A DNA stretch of 64,000 bases from Chitinophaga fulva (GCF_012927205.1 NZ_JABBGC010000001.1:1488001-1552000); one strand, 5' to 3'. Positions 43,886 through 53,536 are shown, numbered from the stretch's first letter. Numbers and translations are program-made. The notes: a model not told the origin generated them from the letters alone.

Positions 43886-43920
43886 AGGCCTGGCAGTTTC
43901 GTTACTGCTGGCAATGAACC

Positions 43921-44859
43921 ATGAAAACCTGTTATTCGGTGAGTTATATTGTTAGCAAAGTAATCGGATACTTGCGCCTGATGCGCCCGGCCAATATTGT
44001 CACCGCCATTGCGGATATCCTGGCGGGTGTGGCCATTTCCGGCTATTTCCTGAATGTGACCGTTGAAACACTGACACTGGACCAAACACTTCCGGTGGTA
44101 TGCCTGTGTCTTGCTACTGCCGGCTTATACGGCGGCGGCGTTGTATTCAATGATGTATTTGACGCAGAACTGGACCGCACAGAACGGCCGGAACGGCCCA
44201 TTCCCAACGGCGTTATCTCGCTTACCCAGGCCATCATCCTGGGGAGCTACCTGCTGCTGGTGGGTGTCCTGGCGGCCTTTTCGGTAGGGGGAATCAATGG
44301 CCTCGCCGGCTGGCTGGCCATTGCTACGGCAGTTGCTGCACTCGTATATGATAAATGGGGAAAACACCACCCTTTCCTTGGGCCTGTTAATATGGGCCTG
44401 TGCCGGGGCCTGAACCTCCTCCTGGGTATCTGCATCGTACCAGGAGCAGTGGCTACCTGGTGGTGGGTAGGGCTGGTACCTATTCTCTATATCGCAGCGG
44501 TGACCAACATCAGCCGTGGAGAGGTATATGGCGGTACGACCAACAGTATCCGGATTACGGCTGTCTGTTATACTATTGTATTGCTGACAATTGGTACCGT
44601 GGCCATTTTTCACCATAACGGCTGGAAAGTGTTGCCCTTCCTGCTGCTGTTCGCATGGATGATTTTTACACCACTACGGAATGCATGGAAAAATCCCATC
44701 GGGCCTAACATCGGCAAAGCGGTGAAAGCTGGTATCGTGGCGCTGATCGTCATGAATGCTTCCTGGGTGGCAGCTTTCGATGCACTGAGTTATGCATTGG
44801 TAGTACTGCTGTTATTGCCGATCTCTTTGTCACTCGGCAAAGCTTTCGCCGTCACCTGA
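43921..44859 (+). CDS. eboC: EboC, UbiA-type prenyltransferase-like membrane protein
   Basis: The 312-residue protein has about eight transmembrane helices and the UbiA signature NDVFDAELDRTERPERPIPNG, with NDxxD at residues 77-81 (Asp 85 follows), and a second motif DKWGKHHPFLG. UbiA enzymes attach isoprenoid chains to aromatic or polar acceptors. In ebo clusters EboC is assigned this role, with the acceptor unknown. It is the last gene of the first half; the next gene on this strand is eboD, 3.2 kb away. Confidence 0.9.
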   Translation: MKTCYSVSYIVSKVIGYLRLMRPANIVTAIADILAGVAISGYFLNVTVETLTLDQTLPVVCLCLATAGLYGGGVVFNDVFDAELDRTERPERPIPNGVISLTQAIILGSYLLLVGVLAAFSVGGINGLAGWLAIATAVAALVYDKWGKHHPFLGPVNMGLCRGLNLLLGICIVPGAVATWWWVGLVPILYIAAVTNISRGEVYGGTTNSIRITAVCYTIVLLTIGTVAIFHHNGWKVLPFLLLFAWMIFTPLRNAWKNPIGPNIGKAVKAGIVALIVMNASWVAAFDALSYALVVLLLLPISLSLGKAFAVT

Positions 44860-44904
44860 GCCGGTTACTAAACAGTCGGGCATAGCAACGGCCTTCATTC
44901 GTAA

Positions 44905-45543
44905 TTAATCTATGAGCCCTCTTTTGATGGCTTCTTTCACCAGCCCGGCGGTATTTTTTACGGCCAGCTTTTGCGTGAGATTAAGCCGGTGGGTTTCTAC
45001 GGTGCGGAGGCTGATAAACAGTTTCTCGGCAATCTGCTGGTTGGAATGTTCTTCAGCGATCAGCTTCAGTATTTCTTTTTCGCGACGCGTAAGCGGAATC
45101 TCATAACCGGATGATCGTTGCCCGGTGAGCATTTCATGGAGCAACTGTTGTTTGATGCCGGCATCAAGATATTGTTCTCCGTTATATACCTGTTCAATGG
45201 CAGCTACCAGTGTTTCTTCATCTGTATTTTTCAACAGGTAACCACTGGCGCCATTGCGCAGCATCTGTTTGATGTAATGTGATTCCATGAAGTTGGTCAG
45301 TGCAATGATTTTGATGTCGGGATGATTTTTATGCACCTGTTTGCACAATTCCAGTCCGTCAATATCGGGCATTTGTATGTCTAACAGCAGCACATCGGGT
45401 TGTGCTGCCGGCAATGCTTCCATCAGTGCGGTAGCCGCATTGCTTTCATATACGATCGTAATGTGCGGATAAGGTGCCAGCATGGCTTTTAACCCATTGA
45501 TGACCAACAGATGATCGTCTGTGATGGCTAATTTTATCTTCAT
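44905..45543 (-). CDS. LuxR/NarL-family response regulator
   Basis: The 212-residue protein has a receiver domain (phospho-acceptor Asp 55 in VLLLDIQMPDIDGLEL; acidic pocket DDH at 9-11) and a C-terminal LuxR-type helix-turn-helix (LTRREKEILKLIAEEHSNQQIAEKLFISLRTVETH). It starts 18 bp after the stop of the kinase gene, so the pair are cotranscribed. It lies between eboC and eboD on the opposite strand. Its targets may include the ebo genes, but no recognition sequence was found. Confidence 0.95.
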   Translation of the reverse strand: MKIKLAITDDHLLVINGLKAMLAPYPHITIVYESNAATALMEALPAAQPDVLLLDIQMPDIDGLELCKQVHKNHPDIKIIALTNFMESHYIKQMLRNGASGYLLKNTDEETLVAAIEQVYNGEQYLDAGIKQQLLHEMLTGQRSSGYEIPLTRREKEILKLIAEEHSNQQIAEKLFISLRTVETHRLNLTQKLAVKNTAGLVKEAIKRGLID

Positions 45544-45561
45544 AAAAAATAGTTGGGGCAG

Positions 45562-47541
45562 CTATCCTATTTCTGCCAGTTGCATAATCGCGATATTAAA
45601 TTCTATATAGGCGGTAGTTCCTTGTCCATGTGCGGCTGCGATCTCCAGGTTGCCGTTCAGCGCCCTGATTCTTGACTGTAGCGCGTTGAGTCCCATACCA
45701 GGCTGGGCATCGCGTGTTTCCTGAAACCCGATGCCGTTGTCTTCTACGGTAATGCTCAGCAAATGGTCCTGCCGCGTGAGCTGCACAAGTGCCTCGGTAG
45801 CCTGCGAATGTTTGATGATGTTATTGACCAACTCCTGTACAATACGGTAAACAGACAGTTCAAAATTACCTTTGAAGCGGCCAATGGTATCGGGCGCATA
45901 GCACGAAATAGTTAGGTGCCGGGAGTGGCTGACGTTACGGCAATAGAAACGTACCGCTTCTGCCAGCCCCATTCTGGCCAGTAGTTCCGGCATCAGGTTG
46001 TGGGCGGTCTTGCGTACTTCGCCGATAGCGTCGTCCAGCATGCCCATTGCATGGCTGAAGCTATTGTCTGTTTTCAGTGCCGGCTGTTCGTGTTTCAGCG
46101 CGCCAAAATGCATTTTCACGGCCGACAGCAGTCCGCCTACGCCATCATGCAGGTCTTTCGACAGGCGGGTACGTTCTTTTTCCTCGCCCTGTATCATCGC
46201 TTCGAGTACCTGCACGGTTTTCTCCGCTTCCATGGTATGCAGCTGCTGCTCCTGCAGCCTGGTGCGGTGTTTTAACCGCTGCCAGATGAAGAAGGCTGTT
46301 GCAAGCAACAGTACGGCGGCAATGAGAAAGAGGAAAATCCACATGTTCTTTTGTTGTATCTGGAGGTCCTTCCTGGCCAGTTGTAGTTCTTTAGCGGTGA
46401 GCTCCCTGTCTTTTTTCTCAGACTGGTACTGTATTTCCAGCAACATCACGTTGTTACGGGCAGCATCACCGGTGAGTGAGTCGTTGAGCGCTTCATACTG
46501 TTCACGTAAGGCAAAAGCCTGCTCATAATATCCCATGGTGGCTTTCAGGTTGGAAGCTACGAGATATGCCCATCTGAGCTCATTGCTGGATTTGTATTGC
46601 CGGGCCATGGTGATGGCTTTCTCCACATAGGATAAAGCTTCGGCATACTTCTTCAGGTTAAACAGTTCCCGGCCATAACCAAGGTATATGTAAGTCAGCA
46701 TGTCCGGATCAGGGAATTTACGGGACAGCTCCAGTGACTGCGCGTATTGCTGATAGGCCTCCGGTCTTTTGTCCTGTTCAAAATACAGGTTGCCAAGGTT
46801 CACATGGGCTTTCAGCACATAGGCGCTGTCTTCCAGGTCATGCCCTATGTGGATAGCTTTGTAGTAGTACTGTTCACCTTCCGGATAACGTTTCTGGGCC
46901 ACCATACAGGAACCCATCGTGATCAGTGCAGAAGTGATGCGTCGTTTGTTACCGATGGCAACTCCGTTCCGGTAAGCTTTTTCTGCATATTGGAACGCTT
47001 TATTGTAGTCTTTCAGGATGATAAAAATAGTGGCCAGGTTGTTATTCATCAGGCCGGAGAAGAGGCTGTCTTTGGTGGCATCGGATAATTTGAGCGCTTC
47101 GAGATACCGGCTCGCAGCAGCAGAATAGTTCCCCAGCTGGTGGTGTTCATTGCCGCTGAAACTCATGGCACGCATCAGGTTGACTGTATCCCGCAGGCCA
47201 GCATAGATCTTCACGGCATTGTCTACCATGAACAACGATTCTTCATTCTGGCCCTGCATATCCTGTATATACATGTAATAGCAGGCAAAATCAGCCACTC
47301 CTTTGGGATAGTTCAGCTGCCGGCTTAAACGGAGGGCCTCCCGGAAGATACCATCAGCTTTCCGCATGCTGTCGGGCATATAACTCATGGCGTAGGCAAG
47401 CAGGGTATTTACCCGGCCGGTATCAGCTTTCTGATGCTGCAGTACCCTGAAAAGGCTGTCCTGTGCCGCTGTATTGAACGCCCGTGCAGAGATGCCCTGC
47501 ATAACAATCAAACAGACAGCAAACAATATCTTTTTAAACAT
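45562..47541 (-). CDS. TPR sensor histidine kinase (HisKA_3 type)
   Basis: The 659-residue protein has a signal peptide, a periplasmic tetratricopeptide array (about residues 75-360, with repeats such as LMNNNLATIFIILKDYNKAFQYAEKAYRNG), one transmembrane helix (about 400-420), and a HisKA_3 dimerisation domain with the phospho-acceptor His in RTRLSKDLHDGVGG (near 465). The ATPase domain has NNIIKHSQ, VEDNGIGF and GMGLNAL. This is the usual Bacteroidota partner of NarL-type regulators, and the signal sensed by the TPRs is unknown. Confidence 0.95.
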   Translation of the reverse strand: MFKKILFAVCLIVMQGISARAFNTAAQDSLFRVLQHQKADTGRVNTLLAYAMSYMPDSMRKADGIFREALRLSRQLNYPKGVADFACYYMYIQDMQGQNEESLFMVDNAVKIYAGLRDTVNLMRAMSFSGNEHHQLGNYSAAASRYLEALKLSDATKDSLFSGLMNNNLATIFIILKDYNKAFQYAEKAYRNGVAIGNKRRITSALITMGSCMVAQKRYPEGEQYYYKAIHIGHDLEDSAYVLKAHVNLGNLYFEQDKRPEAYQQYAQSLELSRKFPDPDMLTYIYLGYGRELFNLKKYAEALSYVEKAITMARQYKSSNELRWAYLVASNLKATMGYYEQAFALREQYEALNDSLTGDAARNNVMLLEIQYQSEKKDRELTAKELQLARKDLQIQQKNMWIFLFLIAAVLLLATAFFIWQRLKHRTRLQEQQLHTMEAEKTVQVLEAMIQGEEKERTRLSKDLHDGVGGLLSAVKMHFGALKHEQPALKTDNSFSHAMGMLDDAIGEVRKTAHNLMPELLARMGLAEAVRFYCRNVSHSRHLTISCYAPDTIGRFKGNFELSVYRIVQELVNNIIKHSQATEALVQLTRQDHLLSITVEDNGIGFQETRDAQPGMGLNALQSRIRALNGNLEIAAAHGQGTTAYIEFNIAIMQLAEIG

Positions 47542-47695
47542 CGCTTAATGCGCTTACCTGTTAACAATCAGATCTATAAATGCAACAAGAGAAGTATGAA
47601 AAAACATCCGTGTTACAGGGTTAACAACATGGGGGGCTTACGCCAGATATCTATCTAAAACAAACAAATTTGTTGGCCTGCAACAAGCCCGGAGG

Positions 47696-47857
47696 TTATT
47701 GCACCGAAGGGTAAATATCTTCATTTCCCTTGTTATACGCAATAGGTAGCTGGATGAACGGAAACAACCGCCGACCGTATTTGTCCCGGTGTAAGGCCAC
47801 AGTGGCCTGCTGGTAAGGATTTGGGCCTCCTGGAACGACCTCCGTAGAAATACGCAT
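47696..47857 (-). CDS. Possible small protein between kinase and eboD
   Basis: A 53-codon leftward frame from ATG 47857 to TAA 47696-47698 encodes a peptide beginning MRISTEVVPGGPNPYQQATV and ending YPSVQ. Codon use looks gene-like and no Shine-Dalgarno is visible, as is common in Bacteroidota. It may be a small gene, a decayed remnant of a longer gene, or chance. A terminator for leftward transcription lies upstream of it (47972-47997). Confidence 0.3.
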   Translation of the reverse strand: MRISTEVVPGGPNPYQQATVALHRDKYGRRLFPFIQLPIAYNKGNEDIYPSVQ

Positions 47858-47971
47858 TTTTTAAAATAATGGTTTGTACCGTTAAATACCCCCTGTAAAC
47901 CGGGTTTCTTTGCATCCAGTAATGAACCATTTCTCTATTGCATACCGATAACAACAAACAGGTAGAACCCC

Positions 47972-47997
47972 AAAAAAGGCTCCGTTCACGGAGCCTT
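47972..47997 (-). terminator. Terminator with T run on the minus strand before eboD
   Basis: The 10-bp stem AAGGCTCCGT/ACGGAGCCTT with a 2-nt centre is followed leftward by TTTTTT; the plus-strand tail (ATTCTTTAT) is weaker. No known leftward gene ends here, so it may insulate eboD, end an antisense or small RNA, or attenuate a plus-strand leader. Confidence 0.7.
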
Positions 47998-48081
47998 ATT
48001 CTTTATGGAAATATCTCATTTTTATGTGTACTTTTAAAGGCTATTGAATTTTTTTTAGATTGATGCAAGCGGAACAATGCC

Positions 48082-49239
48082 ATGGAGTACATTCAACAAC
48101 AATTCGACGTTAACTTTTCGTTCAGGGTCTTTTTTTCAAGAGATTTATTTGATCCGGCTAATACCTGTTTGTCAGCCTTCCTGGAATCTAAAGCCGAAGC
48201 GGCTTTTCAGAAAAAATTGCTGGTGGTCCTCGATGGAGGCGTAGCTGCCAGCCATCCCGGCCTCGCCGAAAAGATTTCCTATTACCTGATGCAGGTGCGC
48301 GGCTTCCGGCTGGCACCGGAAATGATCACGCTCACCGGTGGAGAAAGCGTGAAGAATGATTTGTCACAGCTGTTTTCCCTCGTGGATGCCATCGATCAGC
48401 ATGGCATCGATCGCCACTCTTATGTGATTGGCATTGGTGGTGGGTCCCTGCTCGACCTTGTTGGTTTTGCGGCGGCCATCTCCCACCGCGGCGTGAAACA
48501 TATCCGTATACCCACTACCGTATTATCACAAAATGATTCCGGTGTGGGAGTGAAAAACGGTATTAACTATAAAGGCAAGAAAAACTTCCTCGGCTCCTTT
48601 GCCCCGCCGGCAGCGGTGTTTAACGACAGCACATTCCTGGCTACGCTGGACGGACGCGACTGGCGCTCCGGTATGGTGGAAGCGGTGAAAGTAGCGCTTA
48701 TCAGGGATGCTCCTTTCTTTGAATGGATGGAGAAAAAAGCGGAGGCCCTTACCGGTGGCGACATGCCCGCCATGGAGGAACTGATCTATCGCTGTGCGGC
48801 ACTGCACATGGCGCATATCGGCGGTGGCGGCGATCCGTTTGAAAGCGGCTCGGCACGCCCGCTCGATTTCGGGCACTGGAGCGCGCATAAATTGGAACAG
48901 CTGACAGACTTCTCTCTAAGGCATGGAGAAGCAGTGTCCATCGGTATTGCACTCGACAGCGTGTATTCCTGCCTGTTAGGATGGATCGATGAAGCAGCTA
49001 TGCTCCGTATTGTCAATGTGCTGAAGGCCATGCAGCTGCCCATCTGGCATCCGCTGCTGCAAAAGCAGGATGACGAACCATCTCCGGTGATCGCCGGACT
49101 GGAAGAGTTCCGCGAGCACCTCGGCGGACAGCTCACTGTCTCGCTGCTGCGGGCTATCGGAAGAGGCGCAGAAATACATCATATAGATCTGGATATGCTG
49201 TACAAAGCAGCAGACATCTGCCAAAAACTACAGTCATGA
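48082..49239 (+). CDS. eboD: EboD, 3-dehydroquinate synthase-like protein
   Basis: The 385-residue protein has the dehydroquinate synthase fold. The NAD motif is IGIGGGSLLDLVGFAAAISHRG (around 116-137). The metal ligands are Glu 200 (RSGMVEAVKVAL), His 265 (LDFGHW) and His 281 (RHGEAVSIG), with the 16-residue His spacing of AroB. Cluster relatives are distinct from housekeeping AroB and may cyclise a sugar phosphate in the ebo pathway. It begins the second ebo half and overlaps eboE by 4 bp (ATGA). Confidence 0.9.
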   Translation: MEYIQQQFDVNFSFRVFFSRDLFDPANTCLSAFLESKAEAAFQKKLLVVLDGGVAASHPGLAEKISYYLMQVRGFRLAPEMITLTGGESVKNDLSQLFSLVDAIDQHGIDRHSYVIGIGGGSLLDLVGFAAAISHRGVKHIRIPTTVLSQNDSGVGVKNGINYKGKKNFLGSFAPPAAVFNDSTFLATLDGRDWRSGMVEAVKVALIRDAPFFEWMEKKAEALTGGDMPAMEELIYRCAALHMAHIGGGGDPFESGSARPLDFGHWSAHKLEQLTDFSLRHGEAVSIGIALDSVYSCLLGWIDEAAMLRIVNVLKAMQLPIWHPLLQKQDDEPSPVIAGLEEFREHLGGQLTVSLLRAIGRGAEIHHIDLDMLYKAADICQKLQS

Positions 49240-50450
49240 AAACAGCATACGGACACCTGACTTACTGTACCAATATCCATCCCGGGGAAAAGTGGGAAGA
49301 CCACTTTGCACAACTCCGGAAATACATACCTGCCGTCAAACAACAGGTAGCGCCCGATCAGCCTTTCGGCATCGGCCTGCGCCTGGCCAATACCGCCAGC
49401 CTGGAATTGACAAAGGAAGAAAACCTGAAGGCTTTCAAAGCATGGCTGCAACAGGAAAACTGTTACGTATTTACGATGAATGGTTTTCCCTATGGCGGTT
49501 TTCACGATACCGTGGTGAAAGACCAGGTACATACGCCTGACTGGACGGATGCCGACAGGGTGGCATATATCATCCGGCTGTTCCGCCTGCTGGCAGCATT
49601 GCTGCCGGAAGGTATGGAAGGGGGCATCTCCACGTCTCCTTTATCTTACAAATACTGGTGCAACCGTTGTGAAGAAGAAAAAAATTCTTTCACGGAGAGT
49701 GCTACTTTGAATATGTTGCTTGTAGTAGAGCAGCTGGCACGCATCCATCGTGGCGGCGGCCCGTTGATGCACCTCGACGTGGAGCCCGAGCCTGACGGCC
49801 TGCTCGAAAATACGGCGGAATATATCAGCTGGTACATGGAGTCGCTGCTGCCGGCAGGTATCCCGTTTATCATGGACAAACTGCGTGTGGACGAAGCCGA
49901 AGCGGCTGCCATTATCAAAAATCACGTACAGCTTTGTTATGATGTCTGCCACTTTGCGCTCGAATACGAAGCACCTGAGGTGGTACTGGAACAGCTGCGG
50001 CTTTACGGCCTTAAAGTGGGTAAATTGCAGATCAGCGCAGCCCTGAAGGCAGATCTGCCTGCAGAAGCAGCTGCCCGGAAAAAAGTGATCGATGCCTTCC
50101 GGCCTTTTAACGAGCCTGTTTACCTGCATCAGGTGATCGGCAGAAAAACAGACGGTTCCCTGGTACGTTACCCTGACCTGCCGCAGGCGCTGGAAGACGC
50201 CGGTAATACAGACGTTGTGGAATGGCGTTCTCATTTCCATGTGCCTGTATTTGCTGACAGGTTTGAAGTGCTGCATTCCACCCAGTCAGATATTGTGGAG
50301 GTACTGACTTTGCAGCGGCAACAACCCTTTACGGCTCATATGGAAGTGGAAACCTATACCTGGGATGTGCTGCCACAGGGCTTAAAGGAAGAAATGGCGG
50401 TGTCTGTGTCAAGAGAACTGAACTGGATTAAAAAGATCATCATGGGATAG
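49236..50450 (+). CDS. eboE: EboE, metabolite-traffic protein (xylose-isomerase-like barrel)
   Basis: The 404-residue protein starts MKTAYGHLTYCTNIHPGEKWEDHF and continues ANTASLELTKEENLKAFKAWLQQENCYVFTMNGFPYGGFHDT, both characteristic of the family named EboE for its ebo context. Motifs LHLDVEPEPDG-like (MHLDVEPEPDGLLE) and QLCYDVCHFALEYE indicate an AP-endonuclease/xylose-isomerase-type TIM barrel with metal ligands. Translationally coupled to eboD and followed by eboF after 86 bp. Confidence 0.92.
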   Translation: MKTAYGHLTYCTNIHPGEKWEDHFAQLRKYIPAVKQQVAPDQPFGIGLRLANTASLELTKEENLKAFKAWLQQENCYVFTMNGFPYGGFHDTVVKDQVHTPDWTDADRVAYIIRLFRLLAALLPEGMEGGISTSPLSYKYWCNRCEEEKNSFTESATLNMLLVVEQLARIHRGGGPLMHLDVEPEPDGLLENTAEYISWYMESLLPAGIPFIMDKLRVDEAEAAAIIKNHVQLCYDVCHFALEYEAPEVVLEQLRLYGLKVGKLQISAALKADLPAEAAARKKVIDAFRPFNEPVYLHQVIGRKTDGSLVRYPDLPQALEDAGNTDVVEWRSHFHVPVFADRFEVLHSTQSDIVEVLTLQRQQPFTAHMEVETYTWDVLPQGLKEEMAVSVSRELNWIKKIIMG

Positions 50451-50536
50451 GGATGAGTTACTCTTCCAATTCGGAATTTGTAATTCATAATTGAATTAAT
50501 AGCTTTATACCGGAAAAAGAAACGTTGGTTGTATCT

Positions 50537-51901
50537 ATGAGAAAAACAGTCGTATTGGACGTTGTAGGATTATCTTCCGCACTGCTGGAGCACATGCCTT
50601 TTCTGAAAGCATATGCGCAGCAAAGGCATGTGGCTACTGTAGCCCCTATGTTGCCTGCTGTGACCACCTCGGTGCAGAGTACCTATCTGACCGGTAAGTG
50701 GCCGAGTGAACATGGTATTGTGGGCAATGGCTGGTATGACCGTACCGACTGTGAGATCAAATTCTGGAAACAGTCCAACAAACTGGTGGAATCTGCCAAA
50801 ATATGGGAGAAAGCCCGCCGTCTGGACTCTTCCTTTACCTGCGCACAGATGTGCTGGTGGTACAATATGTACGCCGATGTGGATTATTCCCTGACACCTC
50901 GTCCCAACTACCTGTCGGACGGTCGTAAGATACCGGACTGTTATACCACTCCGGGTGACCTGCGTGATTATCTGACGCAGGAACTGGGGCCTTTCCCGCT
51001 GTTCAACTACTGGGGACCTACCGCCAATATCAAATCTTCGCAATGGATCGCTGACGCTACCATCCTGACCGATAAACGCCATGACCCCACGCTGACGTTC
51101 ATCTACCTGCCTCACCTCGACTACTGCCTGCAGAAATTCGGGCAGGACCCTGCCGGCATCGCTAAAGAGCTGCAGGAGATCGATGGGGTATGCCGGCAGC
51201 TGATCACTTATTACCAGCAAAAAGGTTGCGACCCGATCGTATTGTCGGAGTATGGCATTACCAATGTCAATCATCCTGTGCATATCAACCGCGTTCTGCG
51301 TGAGGCTGGGCTGATCGCCGTACGTGTGGAAAGAGGCCTGGAACTGATGGATGCCGGCGCTTCCAAAGCTTTTGCCGTGTCAGACCACCAGATAGCGCAT
51401 ATTTATGTAAATGATCCTTCCTGTTATAAAAAAGTACGGGACATCGTTCAGAAAATACCTGGTGTACAGCTGGTGCTGGACCGCGAAGGGAAAAGGCAGC
51501 ATCATATGCATCACGAACGCAGCGGCGACCTGGTGCTGATGGCCGATGCCAACAGCTGGTTTACTTACTATTACTGGCTGGACGACAACAAGGCGCCGGA
51601 TTTTGCGCGTATCGTCGACATTCACCGTAAACCGGGATATGATCCGGTGGAAATGTTTATGAATCCCGCAGACCCGCTGATCAAGTTGAAAGCGGCCGCC
51701 AAACTGCTGAAGAAAAAGCTCGGGTTCCGTTACCTGATGAACGTTATTCCGCTGGATGCCACACTGATCAAGGGCTCGCATGGCCGTCTCGAGGAGAATC
51801 CCGCAAACCATGCAGTGGTCATCAACAAACAACCTTTCAAACAAAACCAGCTACAAGCGACCGACGTATACGAGGTGATATGGAACCAGTTGGTTGATTA
51901 A
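50537..51901 (+). CDS. eboF: EboF, nucleotide-pyrophosphatase/phosphodiesterase-like protein
   Basis: Start at 50537 (MRKTVVLDVVGLSSALLEHM); a TTG four codons earlier is in frame but unlikely. The 454-residue protein has the alkaline-phosphatase-superfamily fold: VLDVVGLS (metal Asp), VTTSVQSTYLTGKWPSEHGIVGNGWYD (nucleophile Thr region), FIYLPHLDYCLQ, VLSEYGI and KGSHGRLEENPANHA (metal His). It probably releases a nucleotide or phosphoryl group from a substrate. It has no signal peptide. Last gene of the ebo cluster. Confidence 0.88.
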   Translation: MRKTVVLDVVGLSSALLEHMPFLKAYAQQRHVATVAPMLPAVTTSVQSTYLTGKWPSEHGIVGNGWYDRTDCEIKFWKQSNKLVESAKIWEKARRLDSSFTCAQMCWWYNMYADVDYSLTPRPNYLSDGRKIPDCYTTPGDLRDYLTQELGPFPLFNYWGPTANIKSSQWIADATILTDKRHDPTLTFIYLPHLDYCLQKFGQDPAGIAKELQEIDGVCRQLITYYQQKGCDPIVLSEYGITNVNHPVHINRVLREAGLIAVRVERGLELMDAGASKAFAVSDHQIAHIYVNDPSCYKKVRDIVQKIPGVQLVLDREGKRQHHMHHERSGDLVLMADANSWFTYYYWLDDNKAPDFARIVDIHRKPGYDPVEMFMNPADPLIKLKAAAKLLKKKLGFRYLMNVIPLDATLIKGSHGRLEENPANHAVVINKQPFKQNQLQATDVYEVIWNQLVD

Positions 51902-52230
51902 ATCATCCCCCACAAGTATAAATACGGCTGTATCCTGATCTGTTGACTGCTGCTGGCCGGAAAGCTGGCAGCACAGGAGTTCTTTTCCCGCCACTGCCGG
52001 GGATCTGGCAACCCTGCATTAAAATCTCGTTAATTCCCCGCTTCTGTACGTTTTTGGTGCGTTATTTTCTCCGATTAATTCGTTATTTTTATAGAGCAGT
52101 TTCATCTCTATTTACAGCGAACACCCATTCCACAGTGTGACATATTTTTATATGTTTATTTGTGGCCAGATTCTATTGAGGTAGCCGTTCAGAAAAACGG
52201 GAATATAAACTATGTTTTAAACCTGCTGCT
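51902..52230. other. Gene-free region after eboF
   Basis: About 330 bp without a credible gene. The sequence CGTTATTTT recurs at 52060-52068 and 52081-52089 and again before the 53583 gene; no terminator hairpin was recognised. Confidence 0.4.
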
Positions 52231-52590
52231 ATGTTTGACAATGCCCTTGATTTTTGCCGGTCTTTACCGGCTGTTACCACTGATAAGAAGTGGGATAACG
52301 AACTGAGATTTTTTGTAGGAGAGAAATTGTTTTGCATGATTTCCCCTGACCCGCCATGCCGTGTTTCTTTCAAATGCACCACCAGCCATTACCACCAGCT
52401 GATTGCCAAGAGAGGTATTGTGCCTGCGCCGCACCTGGCACGTTATCACTGGGTACAGCTGCAACAGGAAGATGTGATGCCTGGTCCGGAACTGGAGCAT
52501 TTCCTGCACGAAGCTTATGACCTCATTCTCGGAACGCTGCCCTCTTATGAGCAGGAAGCGATCCAGAAAATGCAGAAGATCAATGCTTGA
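52231..52590 (+). CDS. MmcQ/YjbR family protein
   Basis: The 119-residue protein shows the YjbR fold: ALDFCRSLPAVTTDKKWDNELRFFVGEKLFCMI, VSFKCTTSHYHQLIAKRGIVPAPHLARYHWVQL and a final YDLILGTLPSYEQ. Relatives bind DNA in a CyaY-like fold; the target is unknown. Its end overlaps the convergent TSUP permease gene by 11 bp. Confidence 0.9.
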   Translation: MFDNALDFCRSLPAVTTDKKWDNELRFFVGEKLFCMISPDPPCRVSFKCTTSHYHQLIAKRGIVPAPHLARYHWVQLQQEDVMPGPELEHFLHEAYDLILGTLPSYEQEAIQKMQKINA

Positions 52591-53368
52591 GGAGCGTAAA
52601 GAAGATATCGTACAGCCCAAAGACCACCAGTGTGCCCGCGAATATCTTTTCCAGTAGCGGGGTTTTCATTTTTACCGCTGTTTTGGCGCCCAGGTAGGAT
52701 GCCGGAAAAGCGGTGAGGGACAGCAGCAGCGCAATATTCCAGTCAATATGCCCGAGGCACCAGTGTGTGATGGCGCCGGGAACGGAAAGTACCGCCGACA
52801 GAATAACTGCACAGGCCAGTGCCTGTTTGATGGGCATCTTCAGACGTCGGATAAAGAAGGTGCTGAACAGAATACCTCCCGCATTGGCCAGCAGGCCCGA
52901 CAGAAAACCGATGAACAAAGCAGCGCCCACAATTTGAGAAGCCTTGATATCCTCACTGTTGACTGGCGTTTCCACGGAAGAACCTTTATGACGCAGGTAG
53001 GAATACAGCAGGGAGCCTCCCAGTGTCACAATGAATAGGGCTGTCAGCAGCATCAGTGTTTTACCCGGCAGGTAACTGCTGAACCAGGAACCCACCACGG
53101 TGGCTGGTACCCCGAATGCAGCACCTAATAATACCACCCGTTTGTTGAACAGCTTTTCACGGCTATAGACCGCTGTGGCAGAAAGTGTGCTGGAAATAGA
53201 CGCCGGTAACGGCGAAGCGAGGGCAAAAAAAGGATTGACGCCCGCAAAAATTTGTAACGCAGGGGTGCTGATGGCGCTGCCGCCTTTGCCTAACAGGCCC
53301 GATAAATAGCCGACTACTACCCCTATGATCAATACTGACAGGTAGTTGGATTGTTGTAAATACTCCAT
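52580..53368 (-). CDS. TSUP-family permease (TauE/SafE)
   Basis: The 262-residue protein has eight hydrophobic helices and the two TSUP sequence repeats: IGVVVGYLSGLLGKGGSAISTPAL (N-terminal) and ALFIGFLSGLLANAGGILFSTFFIRRLKMP (C-terminal). The family exports sulfite, taurine, sulfoacetate or related anions. Substrate unknown. Confidence 0.92.
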   Translation of the reverse strand: MEYLQQSNYLSVLIIGVVVGYLSGLLGKGGSAISTPALQIFAGVNPFFALASPLPASISSTLSATAVYSREKLFNKRVVLLGAAFGVPATVVGSWFSSYLPGKTLMLLTALFIVTLGGSLLYSYLRHKGSSVETPVNSEDIKASQIVGAALFIGFLSGLLANAGGILFSTFFIRRLKMPIKQALACAVILSAVLSVPGAITHWCLGHIDWNIALLLSLTAFPASYLGAKTAVKMKTPLLEKIFAGTLVVFGLYDIFFTLLKH

Positions 53369-53536
53369 TCAAATCATCCCTCCGGGAACGTGCAAACTAA
53401 TGGTTGGTGGTTGGTTTGTCTCAATTACAGGTTTATCAAAAATAGGGGGCATTCATTAATAATAACGATAACTATAAGTTATGGGAGATAACAATATATT
53501 ATATTTATTGCTAGTCTATAAAACTAATGAAGTGAA

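Noticed and set aside
48082..49239. Calling the eboD gene housekeeping aroB
   Set aside because: It is embedded in the ebo cluster and coupled to eboE, so the cluster-specific assignment fits better.
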